This document shows, piece by piece, positions 50,898-59,794 of a stretch of 64,000 bases of DNA. The notes below the pieces were generated by a model that worked only from the letters and a program-made list of their open reading frames with translations, searched no databases and was not told the origin of the DNA. Source of the stretch: Cytophagales bacterium (GTDB taxonomy: Bacteria > Bacteroidota > Bacteroidia > Cytophagales > Thermoflexibacteraceae); assembly GCA_013299115.1 (NCBI GenBank), contig JAAFKA010000004.1, positions 124,001-188,000 of the forward strand, written 5' to 3'. The position numbers and the translations under genes are program-made. How positions within the stretch are numbered: position 1 is the first letter of the stretch; each line of letters opens with the position of its first letter.

Positions 50898-51335
50898 AGA
50901 CCAAAGTTTAACCAATTTAAGTATGACATCAGAAATTTACAAGCCGATGCCCTATCTTTTGATACACATTCTTTGTCTAATTTAGATAGTACAGCTTTAT
51001 TGTTTCAAACAGGCTACTTGACTTTATGCAGAGATTTGGGATTTGGAATGTATGAATTGAACTATCCAAATTTGGAAGTTCGCAATTCTATGATGAGGTT
51101 TTTGTTGGCAGACTTTTCGCAAAATCATGTGGGGCATATTCAGCCTGTTATCTACCGTTTATACAGAAGTTTGCTGCCTGTAGAGCCTGATTTTAAAGAG
51201 TTTTTTGAGAACCTGAAAACTTTGTTTGATACTATTCCCTATCCAATTTTTATTGCAAACAGCGAAAAATATTATCATTCTGTTATTTTTCTTACACTAA
51301 ATCTATTAGACTATTTTACCCAAGCAGAGCATGAG
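50898..51335 (+). pseudogene. remnant of an AAA-ATPase/PD-(D/E)XK (DUF1703-type) gene
   Basis: The open segment reads FKYDIRNLQADALSFDTHSL, then SNLDSTALLFQTGYLTL, YELNYPNLEVRNSMMRFLLA and later FIANSEKYYHSVIFLTLNLL. This matches the central part of the large Bacteroidota proteins with an AAA-ATPase-like domain and a C-terminal nuclease-like domain. Both the N-terminal ATPase (stop at 50895) and the C-terminal nuclease part are missing. It ends abruptly near 51335 where minus-strand PaiB sequence begins. Confidence 0.7.
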
Positions 51336-51531
51336 GATTCTCTTTTGCCAAATGCCCTTCTATTATCAATTCATCTTCACTATATTGCACCAAAAAGGGC
51401 AAATGCGTAGCTAATGGAAGTGGTTTGGCTTGTGTTTGGTCGGTAGAAACCAAAATACCAAAGTTATATTGACGAATAAATGCCAATACTTCTTCGGGCT
51501 TATCCATTAAAAAATTAGGAGGTATATACAT
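51336..51531 (-). pseudogene. 5' fragment of a PaiB-like FMN-binding protein gene
   Basis: On the minus strand an ATG at 51531 begins MYIPPNFLMDKPEEVLAFIR, then NFGILVSTDQ and PLPLATHLPFLV, and breaks off at EGHLAKENPHA. This is the typical start of PaiB/FMN-binding negative transcriptional regulators (MYxPxxF, PLATHxP, GHxAxANP), which normally have about 200 residues. The last two thirds are gone. Its broken end is joined to the broken end of the DUF1703-type remnant. Could still be expressed as a short peptide, but it is not a complete protein. Confidence 0.75.
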
Positions 51532-51636
51532 AAGCAACTGGGGTAAAATGAAGTCTGTTTGCAATTTTTTTTTAAAATTACAAAAAATAATTATCAGGTG
51601 GTTTTTAGCCACCTGATAGCTGTTTTTGCAAGCAAT

Positions 51637-52524
51637 TTACTCTAAACTAACCTCTAAATCTTCTATTTTTTCGGCTTGTTTTTTGGTTTCATCTTTGGTT
51701 TCATAGACCTGTCCCATTCTGTCGAAGGCGGGGCTACGTTCTGGCTCCTGTTCTATGAGTTTAGTAATGATGCCATGAATTTCCTCTAAGGTATAGCTAT
51801 CGTCAAAATAAATGGGTTGTTTGAATTTGATATTCAGCGTAGTACCTAACTTTTTGAGCTTCAAGCCTTTTTTGTCAAAAGCACGTCTAAATCCATCTAT
51901 CACCACAGGAACTACAATCGGATTATATTCTTTTATCAAATTAGCTACACCTTTACGCACAGGGGCGTAAGGTTTAGTAGTGCCTTGTGGAAAATTGACC
52001 ACCCAGCCCGAAGATAAGGCTTTGCGTATTTTTTCGGGGGCTTCCATGTCCACACCGCGTTGGGTGTCTTGCCCTTTTGCTCGCCACGACCTTTTGACTG
52101 TTACGGCGCCTGCATAAGCAAACAACTTAGGCAACCAACCACTATCTTTGATAGTTTCTTCGGCTGCTACATAATAAGTTTTATCTCTTGGGGTGAGGAA
52201 ATACAAAGGATTGTTCAGTCTGTCTTTGTACTGCCATTTTACGCTACAAAAAATATGGTACAATGCCATCACGTCTGCATAATACGTTTGGTGGTTTGAC
52301 ACAAACAATACATTAGTTTCTGGCAATTCACGCAAATGGTCTAATCCTTCTACTCGCAATTTATTGAGTACATTGAAACGAGCATAAGTAGCTAATCCCA
52401 TGACCCCTATCAAGGCTCTTTTTAGCAGAACAAAATTGCCAAAGGAGTCTTTTTTTATCTTAGGTACAGCAGCTTTTATAGGGTCTGTTGCTTTTTTGAA
52501 ATTAAACAAATTTTTGAAATCCAT
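51637..52524 (-). CDS. 1-acyl-glycerol-3-phosphate acyltransferase (PlsC-like)
   Basis: 295 residues. The acyltransferase block 1 reads VSNHQTYYAD (His and Asp separated by five residues rather than the common four), block 3 FPQGTTKPYAPVRKG in place of FPEGTR, and block 4 PIVVPVVIDGF. This variant set is seen in Bacteroidota relatives. It should esterify lysophosphatidate to phosphatidate at the inner membrane. A hydrophobic patch near VLLKRALIGVMGLATYARF may anchor it. Both ends are charged. Monocistronic; a perfect palindrome lies upstream. Confidence 0.82.
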   Translation of the reverse strand: MDFKNLFNFKKATDPIKAAVPKIKKDSFGNFVLLKRALIGVMGLATYARFNVLNKLRVEGLDHLRELPETNVLFVSNHQTYYADVMALYHIFCSVKWQYKDRLNNPLYFLTPRDKTYYVAAEETIKDSGWLPKLFAYAGAVTVKRSWRAKGQDTQRGVDMEAPEKIRKALSSGWVVNFPQGTTKPYAPVRKGVANLIKEYNPIVVPVVIDGFRRAFDKKGLKLKKLGTTLNIKFKQPIYFDDSYTLEEIHGIITKLIEQEPERSPAFDRMGQVYETKDETKKQAEKIEDLEVSLE

Positions 52525-52928
52525 CGTTGGTAGTAGTGGTTTTATGGTGTAGTGGGTCTATTGACAATAGACTTTATGATTTTACCAAAATTTGACAATA
52601 ATTTTTGAAAAAACAAATTTTTCCCCTGATTTTCAATCTTTTACAAATTTTTAACAAAATGCACTGTTACATAACTTGTTGGTATTCAAAAAGTTGTGAA
52701 TAGTAGTTTGAATTGTCATACTTTTTGGGAAACAAATTGCTTATAAAAATAGTAATTTGAATTGAATATAAAAACTTTAATCCAAATGAATTATTTACAA
52801 AACCCTTGCCGACCTCGCCCAACAAGCCGAATAGCAGGAGGTTTTGAGTGCCGTGCCCTGTTCTTGATAGAACTGTTGTAGGGTTTAGATTAAATTATGA
52901 AAAAGTTATACTTTATAAGAGGCAATTT
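52525..52928. other. 404-bp intergenic region
   Basis: Apart from the palindrome at 52556-52572 nothing was identified. The segment at about 52800-52880 is less AT-rich and has CAAAACCC and AGGGTTT near its ends, but shows no gene. Confidence 0.4.
52556..52572. promoter_or_regulatory. palindrome upstream of plsC-like gene, possible operator
   Basis: GTCTATTGACAATAGAC is a perfect 8-bp inverted repeat around a single base, 32 bases upstream of the acyltransferase start. The size fits a dimeric repressor site, but no regulator is known here. Confidence 0.3.
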
Positions 52929-53654
52929 TCACAAATCTTTTAACACCCGACTAATCCCTCCGTCTATTTCTATATTTGCTCCGTTTATAAATCCTGCCTG
53001 AGCAGAGGCAAGAAAAACAACCATGGCAGCTATTTCTTGCGGAGTGCCTATTCGTCCTGTGGGGTGAATTTGATGTAGTTTCAAGTAGTCATTTTTGTCA
53101 GGGAAACCAGCTTTGAGCATCGGCGTTTCTACGGCTGCGGGGCTAATAGCATTGACCCTTATTTTGCCTGCTAAATCGACAGCCATACTTTTAGTCAGTC
53201 CAATCAAGGCAGCTTTACTGGTTGCATAAGCCACAAAACGAGGTTTGGTCAGTTGGTTGTGAATACTTGCAATATTGACAACAGAGCCTTTGGCAAAGGT
53301 AAGCGCAGCCAATAAACCCTGTGTAAGCAAAAAAGGTGCAGTTAAATTGACATTTAAAGTCTGCTGCCACTGCTCAAAAGTAAGATTTTCAGTAGAGTTT
53401 AGCAACTGTTCGGCTGCGTTGTTTACCAATAAATGTAAGGTAGGGTGTGGGTTCAAAAAATTTGTAATAGCTGCTAGCACTGCTTGGCGTTTGTTTTCGT
53501 CTATCACAAACTCATTAAGATTAATTGGCACAAAAAAATCTGTGTTCCCTTTGGTTTCACGGTCTAAGCCAATGACCTGATATTGCTGCTGATGCAATTC
53601 CTCTACAATGGCACTGCCTATGCTGCCCGATGAACCTGTAACTAATGCAAACAT
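52929..53654 (-). CDS. SDR-family oxidoreductase
   Basis: 241 residues of a classical short-chain dehydrogenase. Cofactor motif TGSSGSIGSAI (6-16), NNAAEQLL for the NNAG motif, catalytic Ser in VNIASIHNQ and the YxxxK pair in FVAYATSKAALIGLTKSMAV, then RVNAISPAAVETPM and the C-terminal FINGANIEIDGGISR. It would reduce or oxidise a small carbonyl or alcohol with NAD(P); substrate unknown. It follows the vWA-like gene after 14 bases on the same strand, so the two may be cotranscribed. Confidence 0.92.
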   Translation of the reverse strand: MFALVTGSSGSIGSAIVEELHQQQYQVIGLDRETKGNTDFFVPINLNEFVIDENKRQAVLAAITNFLNPHPTLHLLVNNAAEQLLNSTENLTFEQWQQTLNVNLTAPFLLTQGLLAALTFAKGSVVNIASIHNQLTKPRFVAYATSKAALIGLTKSMAVDLAGKIRVNAISPAAVETPMLKAGFPDKNDYLKLHQIHPTGRIGTPQEIAAMVVFLASAQAGFINGANIEIDGGISRVLKDL

Positions 53655-53668
53655 TTTATTGATTGATT

Positions 53669-54814
53669 TTATCTTATTTGAACAAATACACCATTTTGAA
53701 TTTTGAAAATATGCTTGCCAATCTTAATACTTTGCCCTTCGGTTAGCTTGTTGAGGTCATAAATATCTTTGTCTATGGTGTGAATGGAGCCTTTGGTGGC
53801 TCTTGCTATTTGCAAATATTCAGAATTGACACTGCCGTTTTTGGCTGCACAGACTATAATCTTGACAGGTTTGCGAATTTGCGACAGCAAGGCTATATCT
53901 CGCACATCAGACCAATTATCTACTATCATTACCACGTTTTCGCAGTCAGGACATTTGCTGATGCCCGTCATCAGGGCTTCTATGTTGTTTTCGGGGGCAT
54001 CGCCACCATAGCCTTTGCTCATGGTAAGCATAGCCAAATCCATTAATTTGTTTACGTCTGTGGCAGGTGAGTGATAAATACCGCCTGTTCTACCCAATTC
54101 TTTTGCACTTTGGGGCTTATTATCTCCATCGTTGAAAAAAACAAATTCTTTGATAGGTTTTTCCTTGTCGTCTTGGTTTTGTTTATACCACAAAAGTAAC
54201 TGCGCACTGTATTGTGCCATGTTGCCAGTGAGGTCTGTTACCACTACTGTTTTTTTCCATTTGTTTCGTTTTAGTGTTTTATAAACTGTGGAGTCTTCGA
54301 AAGCAAACTTACCTGATAAGATGTCTTTTACAGATTTAGATTCGGCAGCAGCACTTGTTTTGGTAACTTCAGGTCTGTATGTAATCACAAAACCATGCGG
54401 CATTTTGGAGGCTTGGTCGTGGCTGTGAACAGAAGTTTGCACCACAAATTGCCATTCTATACGAGCATCAGAAAACACATGAGGTGCTAAGATAAATAAA
54501 GCTGCCAAACGGCGTTTGTTGAGCAACTCGAAATCTGCACCTTTGGGATAGTCTGTATAGAGCAACTCTATTTTTTGAATGGTTTTATTTTCCAAAAATC
54601 GTTGCATAGCAGTCGTATGGAGGTTGTAATAGCCATATGCCATACTCAAAAAGGTTTGGTTTTCTCCAATCGTTGTAAATTTGTAGCTGGGGACACGCAT
54701 TGTATCTGCACGAATATCGAAGTGAATAGCCACTGATTGTGCGTGTAATTGGAATTGATTGGTAACTAAACAGCTTAAAAGCAACAGATGTAAGAAATGT
54801 AGTAGCTTAGTCAT
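53669..54814 (-). CDS. secreted protein with a von Willebrand A-like domain
   Basis: 381 residues. A signal peptide (about 1-25, ending LHAQS) is followed by a first domain including PHGFVITYRPEV, where numeric strings such as KRRLAALFILAPHVF suggest an OmpA-like or SIMPL-like fold, uncertain. The second half (about 190-350) resembles a vWA domain: KTVVVTDLTGNMAQYSAQLL carries a DxTxxM variant of the metal site, ENNIEALMTGI and ENVVMIVDNWSDVRDIALL follow as later strands. Function unknown; probably periplasmic or outer-membrane facing. No other gene of a known vWA complex is next to it. Confidence 0.6.
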   Translation of the reverse strand: MTKLLHFLHLLLLSCLVTNQFQLHAQSVAIHFDIRADTMRVPSYKFTTIGENQTFLSMAYGYYNLHTTAMQRFLENKTIQKIELLYTDYPKGADFELLNKRRLAALFILAPHVFSDARIEWQFVVQTSVHSHDQASKMPHGFVITYRPEVTKTSAAAESKSVKDILSGKFAFEDSTVYKTLKRNKWKKTVVVTDLTGNMAQYSAQLLLWYKQNQDDKEKPIKEFVFFNDGDNKPQSAKELGRTGGIYHSPATDVNKLMDLAMLTMSKGYGGDAPENNIEALMTGISKCPDCENVVMIVDNWSDVRDIALLSQIRKPVKIIVCAAKNGSVNSEYLQIARATKGSIHTIDKDIYDLNKLTEGQSIKIGKHIFKIQNGVFVQIR

Positions 54815-55189
54815 ACAATAGGCAGAAAAAAGTAGTTAGATATTAGTTGCGAGTATGCAGCAACCTTGACAAAAATAGTGCGAAAGATTGACTTTGAATA
54901 GTTTTTTTGATAATATATTTAGTTAATTTTCAATTTTGAATGTAATTTATGGTTGAACTTGTGTAGGTTAATTCAACCAGACGACTGTAAGTTGCGTAGT
55001 ATGAATGTAACATACGCTTTAGCGTGTGGTTTTTGTATAATAAGCTGCATTAGAGGCATTTTTTACCGAGTTTTCTTTGCAAATCTATTGAAACATCACA
55101 CGCTAAAGCGTATGTTACATTCTACGCAACTTTTTGACTCTCTTAGCGTATAACAAGTTGTAAATCATTGCAAATAAACTCAATAAATT
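54815..55189. other. 375-bp intergenic region with nested palindromic elements
   Basis: It contains a GAACTTGT-type element (about 54955-55157) into which the TGTAACATACGC element (55003-55122) appears to be inserted. A CAAAAATA at 54870-54877 (TATTTTTG on the minus strand) could be the -7 box of the vWA-like gene but lacks a -33 partner. Confidence 0.5.
55003..55122. repeat. 120-bp palindromic element, 26-bp perfect inverted repeat
   Basis: The left arm starts GAATGTAACATACGCTTTAG (55003-55028) and is the exact reverse complement of 55097-55122. Arms match those at 32921-33011 while the centre differs in length and sequence. Outside the arms GTTGCGTA and TACGCAAC continue the symmetry. Confidence 0.85.
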
Positions 55190-55435
55190 ATGAAAAGCAT
55201 TATGGTAGCCCTCGTGGGCATCGTTTCAATTATCTATTTAATCAATCCAACGGCGGGAGTTTTGGAGTTGATTCCTGATAATATTCCTTTGGTTGGCAAT
55301 TTAGACGAGGCAACTGCTGTGGCATTATTAGTTTCTGCCTTGCGTTATTTTGGGATAGATATTGCCAATTTATTCAAAAGGGACAAGGAAACCAAAGCAA
55401 GCAAATTGGCAGAGCATAAAGACCTCAAATATTAA
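55190..55435 (+). CDS. small membrane protein, DUF1232 (YkvA)-like
   Basis: 81 residues. A hydrophobic start (about 4-20) is followed by LELIPDNIPLVGNLDEATAV, which resembles the DLIPDFIPVLGYLDD core of DUF1232/YkvA proteins, then ALLVSALRYFGIDIANLFKR and a Lys-rich tail. The family is small, membrane-associated and of unknown function. It has its own intrinsic terminator and no operon partner. Confidence 0.65.
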   Translation: MKSIMVALVGIVSIIYLINPTAGVLELIPDNIPLVGNLDEATAVALLVSALRYFGIDIANLFKRDKETKASKLAEHKDLKY

Positions 55436-55443
55436 TTCATAAC

Positions 55444-55493
55444 ACAAAACCTCACAAAGTATTAGAAACTTTGTAAGGTTTTGTTGTTTTTTT
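55444..55493 (+). terminator. intrinsic terminator after the DUF1232-like gene
   Basis: ACAAAACCTCACAAAGT pairs with ACTTTGTAAGGTTTTGT (one mismatch) around a short ATTAGAA loop, and the stem is followed by a T-rich run to about 55493. Confidence 0.8.
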
Positions 55494-55506
55494 AGATACA
55501 AAAAAC

Positions 55507-55860
55507 TTATTTTTTTGTTGTATCCGTTGCTGGCGTTGGGGTTGCTGCCGAGTCTTTGGCTACAATGGCAGGGTTGCCACCCGCAGGCGGAGCCACTGCA
55601 TTGTCTATGTTCGGACTTGCCATGCCACCTGTAAGGTCAGGTTTCATCACATTGGCGGTAAGTGCCAAAGCAAAGATAAAAATACCTAAGCCCCAAGTCA
55701 ATTTTTCTAAGAAATCTACGGCACGTTTTGCACCCATGACCTGTCCTGCTCCTGCAGCACCTGCCACTAAGCCACCGCCTTTTGAGCTTTGAGCCAACAC
55801 CACCAATACCAACAAGACCGCAGCCACTAAGATAAGGCTGATAATAAATGTAGTTATCAT
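55507..55860 (-). CDS. secG: preprotein translocase subunit SecG
   Basis: 117 residues. First helix (about 4-22, LVAAVLLVLVVLAQSSKGGG), the Gly/Ala-rich loop LVAGAAGAGQVMGAKRAVDF and second helix (about 55-73). A Pro/Ala/Thr-rich tail of about 40 residues follows. The QSSKGGGL turn and size are typical of SecG, which helps SecYE move proteins across the inner membrane. It lies 5 bases downstream of the large acidic TPR protein gene, in the same unit. Confidence 0.93.
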   Translation of the reverse strand: MITTFIISLILVAAVLLVLVVLAQSSKGGGLVAGAAGAGQVMGAKRAVDFLEKLTWGLGIFIFALALTANVMKPDLTGGMASPNIDNAVAPPAGGNPAIVAKDSAATPTPATDTTKK

Positions 55861-55865
55861 TTTGA

Positions 55866-58436
55866 TTATTTCAGATTTTCAATTTGAGTTGCAAAGTACG
55901 CACTTTTTTCTGGATATTTCAAAGCTAATTTCTCATAAATTACAATAGCTTTTTGTTTTTTGCCCTGCCTTGCATAAATCAACGCCAACTGCTCGGATAC
56001 CACAAACTTAGATTCTTGCGTGCTGACCACAGAAAGGTCGGTTTGGTTTTCGGTTTCCATGCGGTTTTTGTCTATCTGCATATTGGGAATTTCACTGATA
56101 AATTTCTCTATCAACGTAGCCTGTTCCTTCTTTCTCTCGTCATAAAGGGCTTTTTGCTCCTCTATGGCTTTCTTGTAGTCCCAAAACTCCTCAATGAAAC
56201 TTTCATTGGAGTTAAACAATTTTTGTGCATCATCAGGCATATTCTGGTATTGTTCGGTGAGCCACTTATTTTTTTGATAATTGAAAATATCCGTACCAAA
56301 ACGACTGTCGTCAAACTGTTGGTAGGCTTCGTCTAATTTTTCCATTTTGTCGTACTGTGCCAAATTTTCGAAGAAATTTACCTCTTTCAGGGTTTCTTTT
56401 TCGGCTTCGATGTGTTGTAGTTCTTCGGCAAAAAAACTATCAGGGTCGTCAAACACCAATTCCTCTGTTTCTGTCGAGATGTTTTGGAGTTCTTGGGCTG
56501 TGTTTTCTGCTGTTGCCGTTTCTTGCTGCAAAGATACTATATTTTCAATAGGCTTTGCATCATCGAGAGCTAAATTATCAAAAAAATTATCACCGCTAAT
56601 TTCTTGATTAGTAGTATTTAACACCAAAGGAGGTGAAGTAATACTTTTAGTTTCAGGCGTTGCTGTTTGTTGCTGTGTTTCAATTTGACTTTTGAGAGTA
56701 GTTTCAGGCGAAACTTCGGCTTCGCCATCGCCGTAGAGGTTGTCGTAGTTATAAAAACCTTGTGATTCCTCCTCTAAACTCATCTCCACTATCACGTCAT
56801 TGTCATAGTCGGTAGCACTTTGGTATTGGTGGAAATCTGTACGGTCGAACAACTCCTCATATTCGGTCTGCAAAGTAGCATAATCAATCTCCTCATGCGG
56901 TTGCAAAGCATCTACTTCGAGGTGCAGGTCTTGGTCGTCAGAGTCGTATTGGTGAAAATCTGTTCTATCGTAAAGATCGAAGGCGTGGGCGTGTTCGTGC
57001 AAATTTAGGTTTTCTTGGTCTATTTTTGCAAGCAAAGCCGCTTGGTCTTCGGCTTTTTGCTCCTCTTTCACTATATTTTTTGCCTCCTCTACGGCAGTAA
57101 GCACCACGGTTTTGGTAGGTTCTGGCATTTCATTGACCAACGAATTGTATTTGTCTGCATACAAAGAATCGTAGTCTATAAATTCATCTTCTTTGTGCAG
57201 GTTTACGTCTATGTGGTAGTCATCACCTTCATAACCACCCTCAATTTCCATATATTCACTGCGGTCAAAATCTGTATCATACACACTTGCAAATTCCTTG
57301 ACCTCCTCCGCTTGCTGTTCGGTTTCTGGCAAAGTAGCCAAATGAGCCACTTCATTGGTCGTTGAGGTTTCGTTTGCAATTTCATTTGAAACTTCATTTG
57401 AAACTTCATTATTTGAAACTACATTAGTTGCAACTACATTAGTTACAATTAGTTGATTTTCAGGTTGTTGTGTTGTGGTTGTTTCGTTGTTTTCAGTCAA
57501 AGAATCAAAGAAATTGCCACTGTCCACACTAACACTATCAATCGGCTGTATGATTTCGTCTGTTGGCGTTGCGGTTGCTGCGTTTTCAGTTGCCGTAGTT
57601 TCAGTTGCCGTAGTTTCAGTTGCTGTATGGGTTGGGGTTATTTGCAAAGGCAAATCTGTTGGCTGCGTTTGGGTTTCGTCAAACGAAATGCTGTCAAAAA
57701 ATGAGGTGCTTTGCTGGTCGGCAGGAGGAATAGTTGGGTTTTTGTCCTCAAAAACAATAGGCTCAACGGCAATAGGCTCGATGTTTATTTTTTCAACCGC
57801 AATAGGCTCTATAAAATAAACAGGAGGTTGCTCGTTGCTTATTTGGTTGCTTATTTCGTTGCCATTTTCTAAGTCAACGGGCTTGATAATTTCGTTGGTA
57901 TCCTCGTTGGTTTCGGTTTCAGAAACAAATTGGTCTTGTTGCAAAGGAGCTAATTCCTCTTGCAAACTTTGCTCAAAACTTTCTATTTTTTTGTAAGACT
58001 CAAAACTATTGAAGTCGGGCAAACTATCTGCCTGACGCAAATCGTCATGCGAATCACGTGGGAAAGTGGGCAAAGAATGTTCTTCTTTTTGTTCTTGTTC
58101 TTGCTTTTGTTCCGTTGTTTGGTTGTTTGCGTCTTCTGTTGCAGTCAATTTGTCAAACAAATTGGTTTCCTCTGTTTGCAAATCAATATCGTAAATATCA
58201 CCTTGTTTTTTGGTAGAGGAAAACTCCGTATCGAGGAGTTTTTTCAGCACCCTGCGGTCGAGGGTTCTCACAGCAACCTTCGTAATATTTTCGTTGGTGG
58301 GCGTAGTTTTGGCGTTGAGAACAAAAGGGGCTTGAAAATAAGGGTACAATCGAATCATAGATTTGATGTCACTCAATGCCTCACTTTCAAGGCTGTTCAC
58401 GTTGTTGAGAAGCCGAATCAATTCATTCTTATTCAT
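55866..58436 (-). CDS. large acidic repeat protein with C-terminal TPR, linked to secG
   Basis: 856 residues. An N-terminal helical domain (about 1-100; NELIRLLNNVNSLESEALSD, then MIRLYPYFQAPFVLNA) is typical of Bacteroidota proteins encoded next to secG. The middle (about 100-640) is disordered, very acidic and Thr/Asn/Gln-rich. It contains three related units of about 42 residues near FDRSEYMEIEGGYEGDDYHI, YDRTDFHQYDSDDQDLHLEV and FDRTDFHQYQSATDYDNDVI, and low-complexity runs of ATETT and VSNE. The C-terminus (about 740-856) ends with a tetratricopeptide unit (LALIYARQGKKQKAIVIYEK). Not secreted. Function unknown; a role near the Sec translocon is suggested only by gene order. Confidence 0.7.
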   Translation of the reverse strand: MNKNELIRLLNNVNSLESEALSDIKSMIRLYPYFQAPFVLNAKTTPTNENITKVAVRTLDRRVLKKLLDTEFSSTKKQGDIYDIDLQTEETNLFDKLTATEDANNQTTEQKQEQEQKEEHSLPTFPRDSHDDLRQADSLPDFNSFESYKKIESFEQSLQEELAPLQQDQFVSETETNEDTNEIIKPVDLENGNEISNQISNEQPPVYFIEPIAVEKINIEPIAVEPIVFEDKNPTIPPADQQSTSFFDSISFDETQTQPTDLPLQITPTHTATETTATETTATENAATATPTDEIIQPIDSVSVDSGNFFDSLTENNETTTTQQPENQLIVTNVVATNVVSNNEVSNEVSNEIANETSTTNEVAHLATLPETEQQAEEVKEFASVYDTDFDRSEYMEIEGGYEGDDYHIDVNLHKEDEFIDYDSLYADKYNSLVNEMPEPTKTVVLTAVEEAKNIVKEEQKAEDQAALLAKIDQENLNLHEHAHAFDLYDRTDFHQYDSDDQDLHLEVDALQPHEEIDYATLQTEYEELFDRTDFHQYQSATDYDNDVIVEMSLEEESQGFYNYDNLYGDGEAEVSPETTLKSQIETQQQTATPETKSITSPPLVLNTTNQEISGDNFFDNLALDDAKPIENIVSLQQETATAENTAQELQNISTETEELVFDDPDSFFAEELQHIEAEKETLKEVNFFENLAQYDKMEKLDEAYQQFDDSRFGTDIFNYQKNKWLTEQYQNMPDDAQKLFNSNESFIEEFWDYKKAIEEQKALYDERKKEQATLIEKFISEIPNMQIDKNRMETENQTDLSVVSTQESKFVVSEQLALIYARQGKKQKAIVIYEKLALKYPEKSAYFATQIENLK

Positions 58437-58590
58437 GGTTGCCTACGAGAAGTTGGTGAAAAAAATTGGTGATATTTGCTGTTTTGATAACTAAAAGCAC
58501 ATTAAGGCTGCAATATAGTTTTTTTTACAGATTTGTAAAGTTTTTTTTCAACAAAAAGCAAATAGAAGATAAAAAAGTGGTAGATACGAT

Positions 58591-58614
58591 TGGCAAGGTC
58601 TGCGACCATTGCCA
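58591..58614. repeat. GGCAAGGTC-TGC-GACCATTGCC hairpin
   Basis: TGGCAAGGTC and GACCATTGCCA pair with one mismatch around TGC. A lone, diverged member of the GGTCTATCGACC repeat family at 61.1 and 63.2-63.6 kb. Confidence 0.55.
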
Positions 58615-58660
58615 TTTTCTATCCTCAACCAACTGATTGCCAAAGAAAAAATTCCAACTA

Positions 58661-59794
58661 TTATTTTTTTACTACAATAAACTCAATGCTTTCTACTTTT
58701 TGCTGTTTCCAATAATAGTCAGCTATTTGGTTTTCAAAACTGTACAAAAAATAAAACAAAAAATCACGTACCTGAAAAAACGTAAGCAATTCAGTTTCAG
58801 CCACCAACAATTCTGTTACTCGATAAGAAACATTTACTTTTTCAAACAGTTTATTCACTTTTCTGAATACACGAGCTGTAAGCGAAGGAGCTTGTGGCGG
58901 AATGGCTTGAAAAGATTGTTTGATTTGCAGGCTTTGCCCACTTTGCAGATTTGTAAATAGATGAGTAAATTCCAAATAAGCCTGTGTCGATGGATAGGTA
59001 AACATAAAATTTTGATAAACAGGCTTTTGTCCTTGTGCCACTTGCAAGGCAGGACGGTGAACAAGGTCAAAAAGTTGTTCGGGGTGAGGGTGCGGGGCAA
59101 CATCTTTGGGCTTTTGTTCCCAGCATTTTCGCATAAAATCCAGCCAGCTTTTGGGCATAGCCTCTATTTGATTTGCCGAATGATGCCACTGGTGAAAAGT
59201 TGGCAAGTCTGTGATAGAAATCCGAACATTTTGCAGCCCTTTGTCTTCGAGGCGGTGAAACATATCTCTGTCCTCAAATCCCCAAACTTTGAAAACGGTA
59301 TCAAAGCCACCTACTTCTTCTAAAATTTTTTTGGGAGCAACTAACAAGCCTGTACCTGAAAAATCACTGACTACATAAGGGTATGTGTTATGGTAATCTA
59401 AACCTGTGTAGTCTGTAAAATCTTGGGGCAGATAGTAGCAAGCATAATTAAAGTAGGTTTGAGGATTAACTTTTGCAGTCAAATAAGCCACAAAATGCGG
59501 ACAATATACAATATCGATGTCGACAATAATCAAATAAGGTCGGGTAGCAGCGGCTATCCCTAAATTGAGAGCATGAGAACGACACCAAAACCAGCCTTGT
59601 GTGGGTGCATACACATAGCGAATGACAGGGAAATTTTGGCAATAGGCAGCTACAACTTCGCTTTGATTGGTTTCACTTCCATAGTCTAAAAATATAATTT
59701 CAAAATCTGTATTTGCTTGATTGACAATAGATTGCAAACATCTTTCTACTCTTTCTATTTCTCTATTGCGATATAAAACTATGAATGAAAACAT
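58661..59794 (-). CDS. glycosyltransferase family 2 protein
   Basis: 377 residues. GT-A start FSFIVLYRNREIERVERCLQ, then DFEIIFLDYGSETN, the metal-binding VDIDIVYCP (DxD), and VVSDFSGTGLLVAPKKIL. The GFDTVFKVWGFEDRDMFHRL segment is the C-terminal catalytic part found in glycosyltransferases with a WGxED motif (galactosyltransferase type). The last 120 residues are a helical extension without clear match. Likely adds galactose or a similar sugar to a surface glycan. Not in an operon; separated from the main glycan cluster by about 8 kb. Confidence 0.88.
   Translation of the reverse strand: MFSFIVLYRNREIERVERCLQSIVNQANTDFEIIFLDYGSETNQSEVVAAYCQNFPVIRYVYAPTQGWFWCRSHALNLGIAAATRPYLIIVDIDIVYCPHFVAYLTAKVNPQTYFNYACYYLPQDFTDYTGLDYHNTYPYVVSDFSGTGLLVAPKKILEEVGGFDTVFKVWGFEDRDMFHRLEDKGLQNVRISITDLPTFHQWHHSANQIEAMPKSWLDFMRKCWEQKPKDVAPHPHPEQLFDLVHRPALQVAQGQKPVYQNFMFTYPSTQAYLEFTHLFTNLQSGQSLQIKQSFQAIPPQAPSLTARVFRKVNKLFEKVNVSYRVTELLVAETELLTFFQVRDFLFYFLYSFENQIADYYWKQQKVESIEFIVVKK

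Noticed and set aside
55953-58472. Several plus-strand frames of 60-170 codons
   Set aside because: All are antisense to the acidic repeat protein; the repeated codons of that gene keep the opposite strand open.
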